From Dugong dugon (lineage: Eukaryota; Chordata; Mammalia; Sirenia; Dugongidae), in NCBI GenBank assembly GCA_030035585.1, contig CM057464.1:75004919-75068918 (forward strand): DNA of 64,000 nt. Reading direction: 5' to 3'. Shown piece by piece: positions 1 through 11,517 of the stretch. Both the position numbers and the translations under genes were made by a program. Positions within the stretch are counted from its first letter, which is position 1. Each line of letters opens with the position of its first letter. The notes under the pieces were generated by a model that saw nothing but the letters and a program-made list of their open reading frames with translations, had not been told where the DNA came from and ran no database searches.

Positions 1-249
1 AGAGGTCTCTTAAGTTTGAAACATGTCTCTTAGATGCAGCATTTGAGGAGACACTTAGAACCTTTGTCAGAGAAGTTTCAGAGGAGTAGGACTGCGGAAA
101 CCAGCTTACAGTGATTACCACAGCAAAGAGGAGAGGGAGAAGGTGGAGGCAGGATGTAGAGACATACTTTCAGACACCTTCATTGGGGAAAAAAAAAGAT
201 ACGGTAGTAAGTATAGAGGAGAAATGGTAAAAGGAGAATTTTTCTTTTT

Positions 250-702
250 TAGTAGTATTTTATTGTGTTTTCAGTGAAGGTTTACACAGCAGTTGAGGTT
301 CCCATTCAACAATTTCTACACAAGATGTTCAGTGACATTGGATACATTCTTCATAATACATGAACATTCTCATTATTTCCGTTCTGGTTGTTCTGTTTCC
401 ATTAATCTAGTTACCCTGCACCCTTACATTCTCATCTTTGTTTTAAAGTTAATTGTTGACTATTAGGTCTCATATTGGTGATTTTTTAAAGGAGTGCAGT
501 ACTTCTGGGTGATATTCATTATTTTTTTGAGTCAATTTTTTATTAGCTACAAGATGACCATAGGGGTTAGTTTCAGTTCAAGGTTTGAAGAGTGTCTAAG
601 GGCAATAGTCTCAGGGAGTACTCCAGTCTCAACCAGTCCAGTAGGTCTTTTTTTTTTTTTTTTAGGAAGTTGAAGTTCTGTTCCACATTTTTCTCCCATT
701 CT
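250..702 (-). mobile_element. L1 3' UTR end, afrotherian L1 lineage (3' part)
   Basis: The reverse complement of the left edge reads as the 3' terminus seen in other L1s of this window (ctgtgtaaacc..cact.aaaacacaataaaa), and the right edge carries the 'gagaaaaatgtggaac' block found in the plus-strand copy near 18175. The neighbouring 703-897 piece lies upstream of this one in the L1 but points the other way, so this is one insertion with an inverted 5' part. No clear target duplication was found. Confidence 0.7.
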
Positions 703-897
703 ATCAGGATTAGGACCATAGTCTCCTGAGACATCTCCATCAGTTGGAAAAATATAGTTCGTAAAGTTATGTTCTATGACCTAGTTTGGTGAGTAGTGTC
801 TAGGGTCTTAAAAGCTTGCTAGAGGCCTTCTTAGCTATCAGTATTGGTCTCTACTCATCTAGGGCAAAAGAGAAAGAAGGAAACCAAAGACTCCAAG
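703..897 (+). mobile_element. Inverted 5' part of the same L1 3' UTR
   Basis: This plus-strand piece matches 12870-13050 and 17850-18030, including 'cctagtttggtgagtagtgtct' style text, 'ggtcttaaaagcttg' and 'ggaaaccaaagact'. It joins 250-702 head to head, with roughly 100 bases or more of UTR missing at the joint. This is the arrangement expected from twin priming during L1 integration. Confidence 0.7.
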
Positions 898-1724
898 ATT
901 TTTTTTTTTTTTAATGACAGAAATGTGAAAATCCTTAGAAACAGAGGGGAGTAAACCAGCAGAAAGGGATAATTTCAACCTAACAAGAGAATGAGAGGAG
1001 GCCTCATTCTTCAACTATGGATAGAACAAGGTACCTCATTCTTCATGTGTAATGGGGGAAATCAAGGATGAGTGGATACATAGACAATTTTCTTAGAGAT
1101 AGACAATTTTCTTAGAGATAGAGAACAAGTTGAGATGGTTTACACCTTATGGCCTCAATTTTCTCATTAAGTGACGAGGCATGAATATTTGATGTTAAGC
1201 GTTGAAGTAGGATAGGGGTCTTAAGGAGATTTTGAATGGTTACAGAAGAAAAAAAGCTGGGACTTCTAGAAATACTCTGAAACTAGTCTAAGAAGTAGGA
1301 GGATGCATAAGCTAGACTTTTGATCATTAAAAGACCCATAGAAAGGTGTTTGAGGTGTCCACTAGCAGAAATAAAGAATCAAAGATAGATAAGATATAGA
1401 TGAGCATAGATAATACATAAGTAGGTTAAGCAAGACAATGCATTCCCGTCAGTCATCTGCTTTCTCTCCAACCCATCCTCCTGCCCAGAAATTTATATTC
1501 ATAAAAGTTAAAAACTTTAAGATGAGAGGAGGGGTGTGGTGGCAGAAACAGTGGTCCTGTATCCTCAAGTACCCAGATATGTTCATGTTATATTGTGTGT
1601 GACTTTGATTAAAATAAAATAAACTGGAAGTTAGAAGAACGATAAACCTTGTATGCCGTTTGAACTTTAGAAACATAAACACGCACACACACGCAGTGGT
1701 AACATACTGCATCTTACTTTTTTA
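898..1724. other. Unassigned, apparently single-copy
   Basis: There is a T-run at 900-914, a short local duplication of 'cttagagatagacaatttt' type text near 1087-1120, and otherwise AT-rich sequence. I see no recognised repeat and no plausible exon. Confidence 0.4.
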
Positions 1725-2395
1725 ATATATCTCAATGAACTTTCTCATTCTTTTATAAAGCTATGTAATATTCCATGGCCTTAATGCACCACTATTCCTT
1801 TAACCAAAGAATTATTAATGGGCATTTAGGTTATTATCAGAACTTTTCCCTTGTAAACAATGATGCAATGAATAACATTGTACATAGGTCATTTTGCAAA
1901 TACATCTATGGGATAAATTCCTGGAAGTGTAATTGCTGGGTGAAAGGGTCAGTGATTTTGTATTTGATGTTGTATCATTTTATACTCCCATGAGCAAAGT
2001 ATGAGAGTGCTTACTTTCTCTTGCCCTCTTCAGCATAGTATTTTACCCAACTTTTTGATCTTCAACAATAAAAAAAAGGTATGTTGATGTAATTTTAGTT
2101 TGCATTCTTCGTATTATGAGGGAGATTGAGAACCTTCTCATATTTTTAAGAGTACTATATGTTTCCTTTTCTAAGAATGGCCTATTCATTGCCTTTACTC
2201 ATTTTTCTAAAAGGCAATTGGTCTTTTTCTTACTGATTTTTATAAATTCTTTATATATTTTGGAAACTTGCCCTTTGTGATATTAGTTGCAATTATTTTG
2301 TTTAGTTTGTTATTTGTCTTATTTGTTGGCAAGAATATGTATTTTTATTTTTATGTAGTCACGGTTATAATTTTATATTTACTATAGGCCTCTGG
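1725..2395 (-). mobile_element. Old L1M ORF2 3' region/3' UTR fragment
   Basis: The plus strand reads like the reverse complement of the mammalian L1M 3' part: 'ggcatttaggttattatcag', 'ggaagtgtaattgctgggtg', 'cccatgagcaaagtatgaga', 'ttataaattctttatatatt'. It is strongly diverged, so it is an ancient fossil. Confidence 0.75.
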
Positions 2396-3336
2396 TTACT
2401 GTGGTTTAGTTAGAAAACGAAAGAAATGAATGAGTAGAATGAACGCCTAAATCCAGGTATTACCCACCATCTGGTGTGTGGACCTCTGCCCAAGCAGAAA
2501 CAAACTTTCTCTCAGTCCATTCAAATAAAACCCACTTGGTAGAGAGAAAAAAAGAGATTACGTGACTGCTACTTCAAAGGAAGAGCAATTAGACTCCAAG
2601 GGTACTATTTCATTTTATTCATGAAATATTTATTTGGGGATGGGATGAGCTCATGGACTTTGACTCAGTTACAAAGAAATGCATGAAAAACTTTCCCTTC
2701 TATTTCTACAAAATTTGCAGTAGGAATATTGTTACATTTTTGTTGTCACATCAAACTTCACCCGACGTAAGCTACAAAAGTCGCTTTGGGTAATCATAAT
2801 GAAATTTCCCTTTAATCAGTTTTGACTACGATCATCCTCAAAAGAATGAAGACCCATCTTCAGTGAAGTGAGCAGTATTTTGTCAGCTATCAGTTAATAT
2901 AGTCCACAAGTTGCGTTTTAATGAAGCTGAAAGTGACAAACTGACTCCACATCGGAAGTCACACTTTCAGCACCTTAGCTAGTCAAATATAGGGTGATGA
3001 TTGGTTTTCAGACTCTGATAGTAACACCCTTACAAAAAGGCACCATGCAAAAGCTTCCCCTTGCCCACAGACCTCTTCACCATTAATGTCACTTCAACAA
3101 CAGATATGAATCTGTGACCTACATGCAAATTATTCCTGATGACATGGATACTGAACCATGAAAGGAAAACTAACAAAAGCATTCCATTTGACAAGCATTC
3201 AATTTTACCACTGCTACAGCAGTAAGCAGGTCACACCTGTCAGAGCTGGTGAGCTTTATTATGTATAATCTGCACAGTAGTACTCAATTTTCAGAATATT
3301 GGTGATTAGTCATACATTTTTTAATTTCCTATTAGT
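2396..3336. other. Repeat-poor, probably single-copy stretch
   Basis: I recognise no interspersed repeat here. It contains an octamer-like ATGCAAAT at 3123-3130. No open frame looks coding. Conservation across mammals cannot be judged from the sequence alone. Confidence 0.4.
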
Positions 3337-3530
3337 TCGTTACTGTCAAGTCAATTGCAACTCATAGAGACCCTATAAACAGAGTAGAACTGCCCCATAG
3401 GGTTTGCAAGGCTGTAATCTTTACGGAAGCAGACTGCCACATCTTTCTACCATGGAGCAGCTGATGGGTTCACACCACTGACCTTTCAGTTAGCAGCCAA
3501 GCACTTAACCCACTGCACCACTGGATTTTA
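3337..3530 (-). mobile_element. AfroSINE, long form
   Basis: The reverse complement gives the tRNA-derived head (cactgggttaagtgcttggctgc) and the tail that reads back as 'tactgtcaagtcaattgcaa' on plus. It carries the extra segment 'ctgtaatctttacggaagca' that marks the long class. Target duplications are not obvious. Confidence 0.9.
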
Positions 3531-4825
3531 GTACCCTGAATTGCATTTGGAATGCTTAGGTCCTCCTTTATAGCTCACCATTGGCTATTCCAAAATACTT
3601 ATCTTACATATGATACAAAAGCACTGTATCACCTCCACATTCCCATAATTATAGTAGAAAAACCAAGTAGATTTGTTTTTGTTGCTGTTACTGTTTTTAA
3701 AGAGAACAGCCTTACGATGAAGTGGGTTTCACCAGGCGTGAAGTTTGGAAATAGGTTTTCTGCTCCTCACACCCTTGTTGTCTCTCTGCCTCTCCTTAGC
3801 TCAAGGGTGCTGGTGCTTGCACCATGTTGGTTCTGAACAGCTTACTGTACAGCACACATTTCTGTCCTTCCATCCCCACCATAGTCCTAACCTTTTCTGG
3901 AAACTTCTCCTTCCCCCTCAATCAATCAATACCTCTCCCTTCTGACCATGGTTCTCTTGGAGCACTGTTCTCTTAGGTGACTGAATAATCTGATGAATTA
4001 CTTCAGGCTACAATGTCAATGTCTTATAATGATTCGATGTGTTATGTGCATTTCCCTCCAATTTCCTAACACTGCCGAGTGAATACAGGTAGCTAGTAGC
4101 AGAGTAGGTATCCTGAAACATACCATAGGTTTTGAAAAGTACAGAACAAGACTGACAACACTGGGCTTATTCTGGAGATGGGCAGAGGAAGGGGACAAAA
4201 GAAACACCCCTCAAAGCATTAACATCCGTGAAAAACTATCTCCTTCACAATTTTGTCCGAGGCTGTTGGGAAATGGCCCATGTCCTTTGGCTTCCTATTT
4301 AATAGCCCTTCCATCATGCACTTTTGCCTCCTTCAGTGCCTTTTAAAATAATTTTTTTTAAGTTAAAATGTGATAATTTCAGACACTGAAGGAAGTTGGT
4401 AGAAAAAATATTTGAAGGCAAGTGGATCTTTCAGACCACCCCCTCACATTATGTATGTGTATCTTGATGCTTTTGTTCCATTTATTCATATTCTTAGTCC
4501 ACAAATTCAACAATGCAAGAAATAGCCATTGAAATGTTTTTCCTTAAATTAAATACAACTTCTAGTCACTTGACTCCTAATTTGCGGGACATCTGCCCCT
4601 CCAAAAGCCCTTCTCACCATACAGTCACAACAGAATCTAAGAAGGTAGGCCATGTGTGGAAATTGGGGGAGACCCTTAATCACCAATCTCTTGTGGCTTT
4701 CCTGACATCCTCATTATCCAAGCCCAGTATGCTTCCTTGAATGAGCATTTCTTTGCTTCTGTGCCATGAGTGAGGTACAGGGTCTAAGGTAAAAATGCGC
4801 ACTTCTCTCTCCTCCAGTTCCTTTT
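3531..4825. other. Unassigned, apparently single-copy
   Basis: No repeat is recognised. Short open frames at 3552-3945 and 4513-4740 have no familiar domain and overlap each other in different frames, so I do not call them genes. Confidence 0.4.
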
Positions 4826-5015
4826 GCCGTCAAGTCAACTCCAAGTCATGATGGCTCCATGTGTACCAGAGGAAAACTGTGCTCCATAGGGTTTCCAATG
4901 GCTGTTTTTTGTAAGTAGATCACCAGGTCTTTCTTTCGAGGCACCTCTGGGTGGACTTGAACCTCCACCTTTCAGTTAGAAGCCAAGTGTGTCAACCATT
5001 TGCATAACATTCCTT
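4826..5015 (-). mobile_element. AfroSINE, long diverged form
   Basis: It contains 'gccgtcaagtcaactccaag', 'gctccatagggtttccaatg', 'tagatcaccaggtctttctt' and 'ctctgggtggacttgaacct' in minus orientation. Divergence from the short copies is visible throughout, suggesting an older subfamily. Confidence 0.85.
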
Positions 5016-5424
5016 GGGCCTTGACCATGGAATCAGCCACGGGTTTTCCTTCCCTCCCACCAAACGAAAACACGTGTACATCTTGGATGTTTTATTTTGG
5101 TCTAAGGAAAATTCTTCTCTTCTCTGGTTGTCTTTAAAAAGACCTTAGGATAAACTTGTCAAAGCAGAGGTTTTAGGAAAACAAAGCTGGGAAGAGAAAT
5201 ATCTTAGCAACAACTTCTGCTTCTGGCCCAATAACAGAAACTTCCTTTAATTTCGAAGAACACCAAAGGGCTTGGTTACCCCTGTGGAACTGGGAAAAGA
5301 AAAATACAAAAAGAAAAGATAATATTTTCTTAAATTATCCTGTTCCACAAACAACAGGCCCTCAAGACATATCTATTACAATTACATGGAAAATTTTTCC
5401 TAGCTGAATATTATTAAGCAGTTG

Positions 5425-5508
5425 GTAAGGTCACCGGGCTGAGAAGAAGACTCATTCCCAGCTCTGATTCTAATTCCTTATAAGTCACTCATCCTCTCTG
5501 GAAGTTAA
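5425..5508 (+). mobile_element. MIR fragment
   Basis: It reads like a MIR 5'/core piece ('cccagctctgattctaattc ... aagtcactcatcctctctgg', the counterpart of 'ctggctctgccacttac..gtgaccttgggcaa'). Confidence 0.5.
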
Positions 5509-5509
5509 T

Positions 5510-5720
5510 TTTTTCCTTTCATTCACCCAACACACTTTTATGAGGCACTCCTCTTTTAGGGATTTGGGAGGAGTGCAGTACAAGTCCTTGAATATCAAAG
5601 ATATGCCTTGTCTCAAGGAGCACACACTAAGCATATTAACCAGATGATGCAATTGCAAGGACAGAAACATGTCCAAGATGCTATGGCAGCACCAAAGAAG
5701 GAAGCTTAGCATGGCCTGGA
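5510..5720 (-). mobile_element. L2 fragment
   Basis: The plus strand resembles the reverse complement of an L2 3' end: 'ttcattcacccaacacactt', 'aggcactcctcttttaggga' and 'cttgtctcaaggagcacaca'. Confidence 0.55.
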
Positions 5721-6179
5721 GAGGAAGCAGTCAGGGATGAGTGTTACAGGAGGAGACGGTAACCAGGCCAAGGGCGAGGGAAGGGCAGGACTGGAAGGGA
5801 CAGCACTAGCAATAGGAATGTCGTACAAGGCTCCTAGTGAAGTTGTCAGGGACCAAATCTCACGAGGCTTATATTCCAAGGCGAGGAGCTCGTTTTGTCT
5901 CCTAATATCAACAGAGTGTCTTGAAACAGTTTTGCGGAAGAGGGAGGCTTATATGGTAAAATTTGCTCTCTAAATAACTGAAGTCATATGAAAGATAGAT
6001 TTAAGAGGAATTAAAAGAAGATTGGAAAACCAGTTTTCCAGATTAAAGCTGATGAAGCTCTGAATAAGCAGGGGAAGTAGGGGAAGAGAAGAAAAAAATT
6101 GGAGAAATACTAACAAAATAAAATTGTCAGAATTTGGGGACAAACTGGGGGTTGAAAGAAAGGGACAAGTCAAAGCCTC
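5721..6179. other. Unassigned, apparently single-copy
   Basis: The sequence is A/G-rich and I recognise no repeat. The short open frames at 5737-5973 and 5970-6173 look random. Confidence 0.35.
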
Positions 6180-6265
6180 CTCACCCCCATCTTCATATGT
6201 AAAATGGAAGGGTTGGGCCAGATGATCTAGAATTGCTTCCTATTTCTAACATTCTTAGAGTGACT
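6180..6265 (+). mobile_element. MIR-type 3' fragment (MIR3-like)
   Basis: The text 'tgtaaaatggaagggttggg ccagatgatct' and 'ttcctatttctaacattctt' resembles the 3' part of MIR3-type SINEs. It is short and diverged. Confidence 0.45.
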
Positions 6266-6369
6266 TTGCCTTGCAAATATCAAAGTTTTGTCAGATGGAA
6301 TTAACTCAAGACTCCTTAAAATTAATGTTGCATGCATACATTAGCTGCTTCTAAGGGTATATCATAGAC

Positions 6370-6594
6370 TGCCAAAAGAACAAAGAAATCAGTCTTAGAA
6401 AAAATACAGCCAGAATGCTCCTTTGAAGCAAGACTTCCCTTTGCTTACTTTGGACATGTTATCAGGAAAGACCAATCACTAGAAAACGACATTATGTTTG
6501 GTAAAGCCAAGTGTCAGTGAAAAAGAGGGAAGCCCTTAATGGGATGAACTGACACAATAGCCACAACAGTGGACTCAAACATACAAATGATCAT
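6370..6594 (+). mobile_element. RTE (BovB-like) LINE 3' fragment, left piece
   Basis: The translation around 6448-6590 gives YFGHVIRKDQSLENDIMFGK, a recognisable version of the C-terminal end of RTE/BovB ORF2 proteins (YFGH..RR..LE....GK..G.R.RG). The element is broken by in-frame stops and interrupted at 6595 by an LTR; it resumes at 7114. It shows that the RTE family was present in this genome. RTE is commonly proposed as the driver of AfroSINEs, but nothing here proves it. Confidence 0.75.
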
Positions 6595-7113
6595 TGTCTT
6601 AGTTATCTAGGGCTGCTATAACAGAAATACCACAATTAGGTGGCTTTAACAAACAGAAATTTATTATCTCACAGTCTAGGAGGCTAAAAGTCCAAATTCA
6701 AGGTGTCAACTCCTGGGGAAGTCTTTTTCTGTCTGATAGTTCTGGGGGAGGTCCTTGTCATCAATCTTCCCCTGGTCTAGGAGCTTCTCAGCACAGGGAC
6801 CCCAGGTCCAAAGGATGCACTCTGCTCTCAGCGCTTCTTTCTTGGTGATAGGTGGTGCCTCTCCTCTGCTCGCTTCTCTCTTTCATATATCAAAAGATAT
6901 TGACTCAAAATACAACATAATCCTGTAGATTGAGTCCTGCCTCATTAACATAACTTCCTCTAATCCTGCCTCAGTAAAATCATAGAGGTTAGGATTCACA
7001 ACACATAGGAAAATTACATCAGATCACAAAATGGAGGACAACCACATAATACTTTGAATAATGGCCTAGCCAGTTGACATATATTTTGGGGGGACACAAT
7101 TCAGTCTGTAACA
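6595..7113 (-). mobile_element. Solo LTR, MaLR-type, afrotherian subfamily
   Basis: This solo LTR begins tgtcttagtt and ends ctgtaaca on plus, so it lies in minus orientation. It is flanked by a perfect 5-bp duplication ATCAT (6590-6594 and 7114-7118), the size expected for this class. It inserted into the RTE fragment. The same LTR family occurs at 16185, 40868, 44127 and 56959. Confidence 0.85.
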
Positions 7114-7163
7114 ATCATGTAAATGGTACAGAACTGGACAACTCTTGTTTGTGTCCATAGAGC
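7114..7163 (+). mobile_element. RTE LINE 3' fragment, right piece
   Basis: After the ATCAT duplication the text 'aatggtacagaactggacaa..gtttgtgtccatag' resumes the RTE 3' region that stops at 6594. It gives way to the GC-rich L1 5' UTR shortly afterwards. Confidence 0.6.
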
Positions 7164-7519
7164 AGGGAGGGAGCCAGGAACCAGAGACAGGACTACTCAC
7201 CAGCGGTGGTCTGTGACCATTAGGGTGGGTGGCACACACAGAGTAATAGATTCATACAGTGTTAGCAGGAGTTCCCCCACCTGACCAGACTCCAGGCAGC
7301 CCCCCCCACCCGCACACTTGGTTGGGGCCAGATCCCAATTGCTGGCTGCAGCCAACAGGTAGTATTCAGGTACCCATGCCCAGTGACCAGAGGAGCACAG
7401 CCCTTCTCCCCCCAACCCTCCTGGTGATTAGTGGCTTGAACCACCCCACCCCTGCACAAGACCTCAATATGAGCCCCTTTTGCTCCCAAACCAGCCCTGT
7501 CTGCCACACCCTCCACTCT

Positions 7520-7850
7520 ACCCACCAGGTGAGCAGCAGATAGTGCTCCTGAGCCCCTGGTTGCCCGCCACACTCTCTGCCTGCCTCCCCAACCACCTGG
7601 TGAGTGGCAGAGAGCTCCCATGCTCCTAGATGCCCACCATATGCCTCTGCTCACTGCCTCACCCACCCAGCGAGCAGCAGAGAGCTCCCACACCTCCAGT
7701 TATTGACCATATCCCCCTCACCTGCCATCCCACTCACACAGCAAACAACATCACATGCTCCCATGCCACTGGTTTGATGACAGGTGGCAGCCTGTGCCCA
7801 CTCAGCCTGTCTCCAGTCACCCAGCATGCCTGGTGAACAGCAACACATGC
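7520..7850 (+). repeat. Tandem monomers in the L1 5' UTR (~70 bp period)
   Basis: Related blocks begin near 7522, 7593, 7663 and 7731, each built on 'ccacc.ggtgagcagcagagag' followed by 'ctccc.ccc'; a more diverged fifth block lies near 7818. The first spacings are about 71, 70 and 68 bp. Such monomers act as promoters in rodent L1s; a promoter role here is inference. The open frames on both strands in this stretch are by-products of the repeat. Confidence 0.65.
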
Positions 7851-8083
7851 TCTCCCTGCCTGCAGCTGCTCCGCCCAATGGCGACAGGTGGAGAGCACTC
7901 CTGTGCTGCCAGACCAGGGATCAGGAGAGCACACCTGTCCTGGCTGCACTGATATATCAAAACAAAACAAAACAAAAAATCAAGACAAAACAAACCAACA
8001 TACAATAAACCAATAAATAAAATAAAACCTTAATGCTTTGGAGACAGCAGACAATAACAAATCATATGAAAAAATAGGATAAG

Positions 8084-9008
8084 ATGGCTCAAACAAGTGA
8101 GCAAAATAAAGGGAAAGAAAACATTCCAGAGGAAGAAACAATAATAGAACTGCATGAGAAGGAATTCAAAAGACTTATATTTAGGATCCTCAAAGACATC
8201 AAGGAAAATACAGGAGGAAAAAAAAAAAAACAGAAAATTTCAGGAAAACCATACAAGAGCAAAATGATAGACTCAATAGACAAGTGGAAACCATACAAAA
8301 ACAACAACTAGAAATTCAGGCAATTAACAATAAAATATCAGAAATAGATAACTCAATGGAAGGACACAGTAATAAAATTGAATCAATAGAAGAAAGAATC
8401 GGCAAAATAAAAGACAAATCCCTTGGTACTATCCCTTGAGGAACAATCAGAAAAAAGAATGAAGAAAGCCTAAGAGTTACATGGGATACCATCAAGAGGA
8501 ATAATTTATGAGTAATAGTATTTCCAGTAGAAGAGGCGTAAAAAGTACAGAAAGAATTTTAGAAGATATATATGGGTGAAAACTTAATAAATATCATAAA
8601 AGATGAGAAGGTTACCATCCAAGAAGCTCAGTGAACCCCATACAGGATAGACACCACCCAAAAAATTCACCAAGACATACCATAATCAAACTTTCCAAAA
8701 CTGAAGACAAAGGAAGAATTCTGAAAGCAGCTTGTGAAAAATGAAATGTCACTTACAAAGTGACATCAATAGGACTAAATGCTGATTTCTCATCAGAAAC
8801 CATGCAGGCAAGAAGGCAACGGAATGACATATATAAAATCCTGAAGGGAAAGAATTGCCAACCAAGAATCATATATACAATAAAACTGTCTTTCAAAAAC
8901 TATGGCAAAATTAAGATATTTCCAGATAACCACAAACTAAGAGAATTTGTAAAAAACCAGACCAGCCTTATAAGAAATATTAAAGGAAGTGCTTCAGATA
9001 GCGAATGA
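8084..9008 (+). pseudogene. L1 ORF1p remnant (RNA-binding chaperone)
   Basis: ORF1p is the trimeric RNA-binding protein that packages L1 RNA. The N-terminal frame (8084-8311) is lysine/glutamate rich and would lead into the coiled coil. The C-terminal domain is readable at 8760-9008, with ADFSSETMQARR, KNCQPRIIYTIKLSF and a terminal KLREFVKNQ segment, closely parallel to the known L1 ORF1p C-terminal domain (ADLSAETLQARR, QPRISYPAKLSF). The middle is interrupted by stops and frame changes. The start at 8084 is the first ATG after the 5' UTR and fits the family. Confidence 0.85.
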
Positions 9009-9439
9009 ATGACATCAGACAGCAACCTGAGTTAAAAAGCCACGACAACATCACCCAGATACCACAGGTAAAGACGTTACAAAAGCAAAAGAAGGCTTAA
9101 AATGACTACAGGGAACCAGAGCAGTTAAGCTGTAAACAGTGACAACTTCACAACAAAAAGAGGGAATAAAAGATGTAGTTATAGAACTTCCATATAGGGA
9201 GGAAGTCGAAGCAATTTCAAGATATAACAGACTGTTTTAATTTTAAGAGGATTAAGGTAAACATCAGGGTAACCACAAAGAAAAGTAATAAATCTATTCA
9301 CCAAAATAAAGCAAAAGAAAGCCAAAAAGCTCAGTAAACACAAAAACAACAAAGGACTGATAGGAAAAGAAAATCCATATACCAAAAGAATTCAGCACAG
9401 AAAATTAAGAGGAACCAAGATACCATTAATACCGCAAAA

Positions 9440-10113
9440 ATGTATATCAAAATGATGACAATGTATCCATACCTATCATTAATCATAATGAATGTAAATG
9501 GAGTAAATGCACCAGTCCAGAGACAGAGAGTGGCAGAATGGATTTAAAAAAAAACAGGTCCATCAATATGTTGCCTACAAGAGACAAACCTTAGACACAA
9601 AGACATAAACAAGTTAAAAATCAAAGGATTGAAAAACATATCAAGAAAATAGTATTCAAAAAAAAGCAGGAGTAGAAGTAATAATTTCAGATAAAATAGA
9701 CTTTAAGTCAAGTCCATTATAAGAGACAAAGAAGGACATTATATAATGATTGAAGGGTCAATCCACTAAGAAGATGTAACAATAATAAATATTTATGCAC
9801 CCAATCACAGAACTCCAAAATACATAAAACAAAATCTAACAGACTTGAAAAGAGAAATAGACAGTTCTACAATAATAGTAGGAGACTAACACCCACTTTT
9901 GACAAAGGACAGAACAACTAGAAAGAAAATAAAGATAGAAAAGATCTAAATAACACAATCAACCAACTTGACCTGATAGACATATACAGAACACACCACC
10001 CAGCAGCAGCCCAGTACACATTCTTCTCCGATGTACATGGCTCATTCTCCAGAATAGACCATACTCTAGGCCGCAAAGTATGTCTCCATAAAATCAAAAA
10101 CATCGACATAGCA
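9440..10113 (+). pseudogene. L1 ORF2p endonuclease-domain remnant
   Basis: This is the APE-like endonuclease that nicks target DNA. The region opens with 'atgaatgtaaatggagtaaa' (the MNVNG-type ORF2 start), followed by the counterpart of 'CLQETNLRHKDINKLKIKG', then 'INIYAPNHRTPKYIKQNL', and 'DLIDIYRTHHPAAAQYTFFS' near 9970-10030. The frame is broken several times. The domain ends abruptly near 10113, where the sequence jumps to a much later part of ORF2. Confidence 0.85.
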
Positions 10114-11517
10114 CCAACTTTATATGGGAAGGAAAGAGGCCCCGGATGAGCAAAGATAATTGAAGAAAAAGAACAAAGTAGGAGTCCTCACACTACCTGA
10201 TCTTAGAACCTACTAAACAGCCACAGTGGTCAAAACAGCCTGGTAGAGATACAATGACAGACACATAGACCAAAGGAACAGAATCAAGAACCCAGACATA
10301 AATCCATCCACTTTTGGTCAGCTGATCTTTGATAAAGGATCAGAGTCCATTAAATGGTGAAAAGACAGCCTTTTTAACAAATGGTGCTGGTGCTGGCAGA
10401 AGTGGATGTCCATCTGTAAAAAAATAAATCAGGACCCATACCTCACATTATACATAAAAACTAACTCAAAATGGATCAAAGACCTAAATGTAAAACCTAA
10501 CATGATAAAGATATTGGAAGCAAAAATAGGGACAATGCTAGGGGCCCTAATATATAGCATAAATAGAATACAAACCATAATTAACAATGTACAAACACCA
10601 GAAGATAAACTGGATAACTGGGAGCTCCTAAAAATTAAACATTTATGCTCAGCCAGACTTCACCAAAAGAGTAAAAAGAGAACCTACAGACGAGGAAAAA
10701 TTTTTTGGCTATGACATATCCAACAAGGGTCTAATCTCTGAAATCTATAGAATACTTCCATGCCTCAATTTAAAAAAAGGCAAACAATCCAATTAAAAAA
10801 TGGGCAAAGGATATGAACAGACACTTCACCAAAGAAGACATACAGGCAGCTAACAGACACATGAGGAAATGCTTGTGAACATTAGCCATTAGAAAAATGC
10901 AAATCAAAATTACAATAAGATACCATCTCAGCCAGACATTACTGGCACTAATCAGAAAAATAGAATAGAATAGACGCTGGAGAGGTTGCAGGAAGATTGA
11001 AACTCTTATGCACTGCTGGTGGGAATGTAAAATGTTACAACCATTATGGAAAACGTTATGACACCTCCTTAAAAAGCTAGAAATAGAAATACCGTAAGAT
11101 TGAGCAATCCCGCTTCTAGAGATATACCCCACAGAAATAAGAGCTATTGCACAAATAGACACATGCCCACCCATGCTCACTGCAGCATTATTCATAATAG
11201 CAAAAAGATGGAAACAACCTAGATGCCAATCAACAGATAAATGAATAAACAAATTATGGTACATACACATGATGGAATACTATGCAACAATAGAGAACAA
11301 TGATGAATCCAAGAAACATCTCACAACATGGATGAATCTGGAGGACATTATGCTGAGTGAAATAAATCAATCAAAAAAAGGACAAATATTGTATGAAACC
11401 ACTATTATAAAAACCCAAGAAAAGGTTTACACACAGAAAACAACAATCTTTGATGGTTATGAGGGAGGGGAGGGATGGGAAGGAGAAATCACTAACCAGA
11501 TAGTAGACAAGTGTTAA
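10114..11517 (+). pseudogene. L1 ORF2p C-terminal region remnant
   Basis: It starts at the equivalent of 'ygkergpr.akiieekeqsr' and runs through 'SICKKINQDPYLTLYIKTNS' (10406 on) and 'EYYATIENNDESKKHLTTWM' (11275 on) to the usual L1 ORF2 end. These are the segments downstream of reverse transcriptase, including the cysteine-rich end region. The reverse-transcriptase palm itself is absent. Stops and frame changes are frequent. Confidence 0.85.

Noticed and set aside
1081-1125. Direct repeat of 'gacaattttcttagagata'.
   Set aside because: It is a two-copy local duplication of about 20 bp with no further structure.
7259-7970. Several overlapping open frames of 60-143 codons on both strands.
   Set aside because: They coincide with the GC-rich tandem-repeat 5' UTR of an L1; low stop density follows from base composition, and no domain is recognisable.
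10770-11270. 166-codon minus-strand open frame.
   Set aside because: It is the antisense of the L1 ORF2 C-terminal region.
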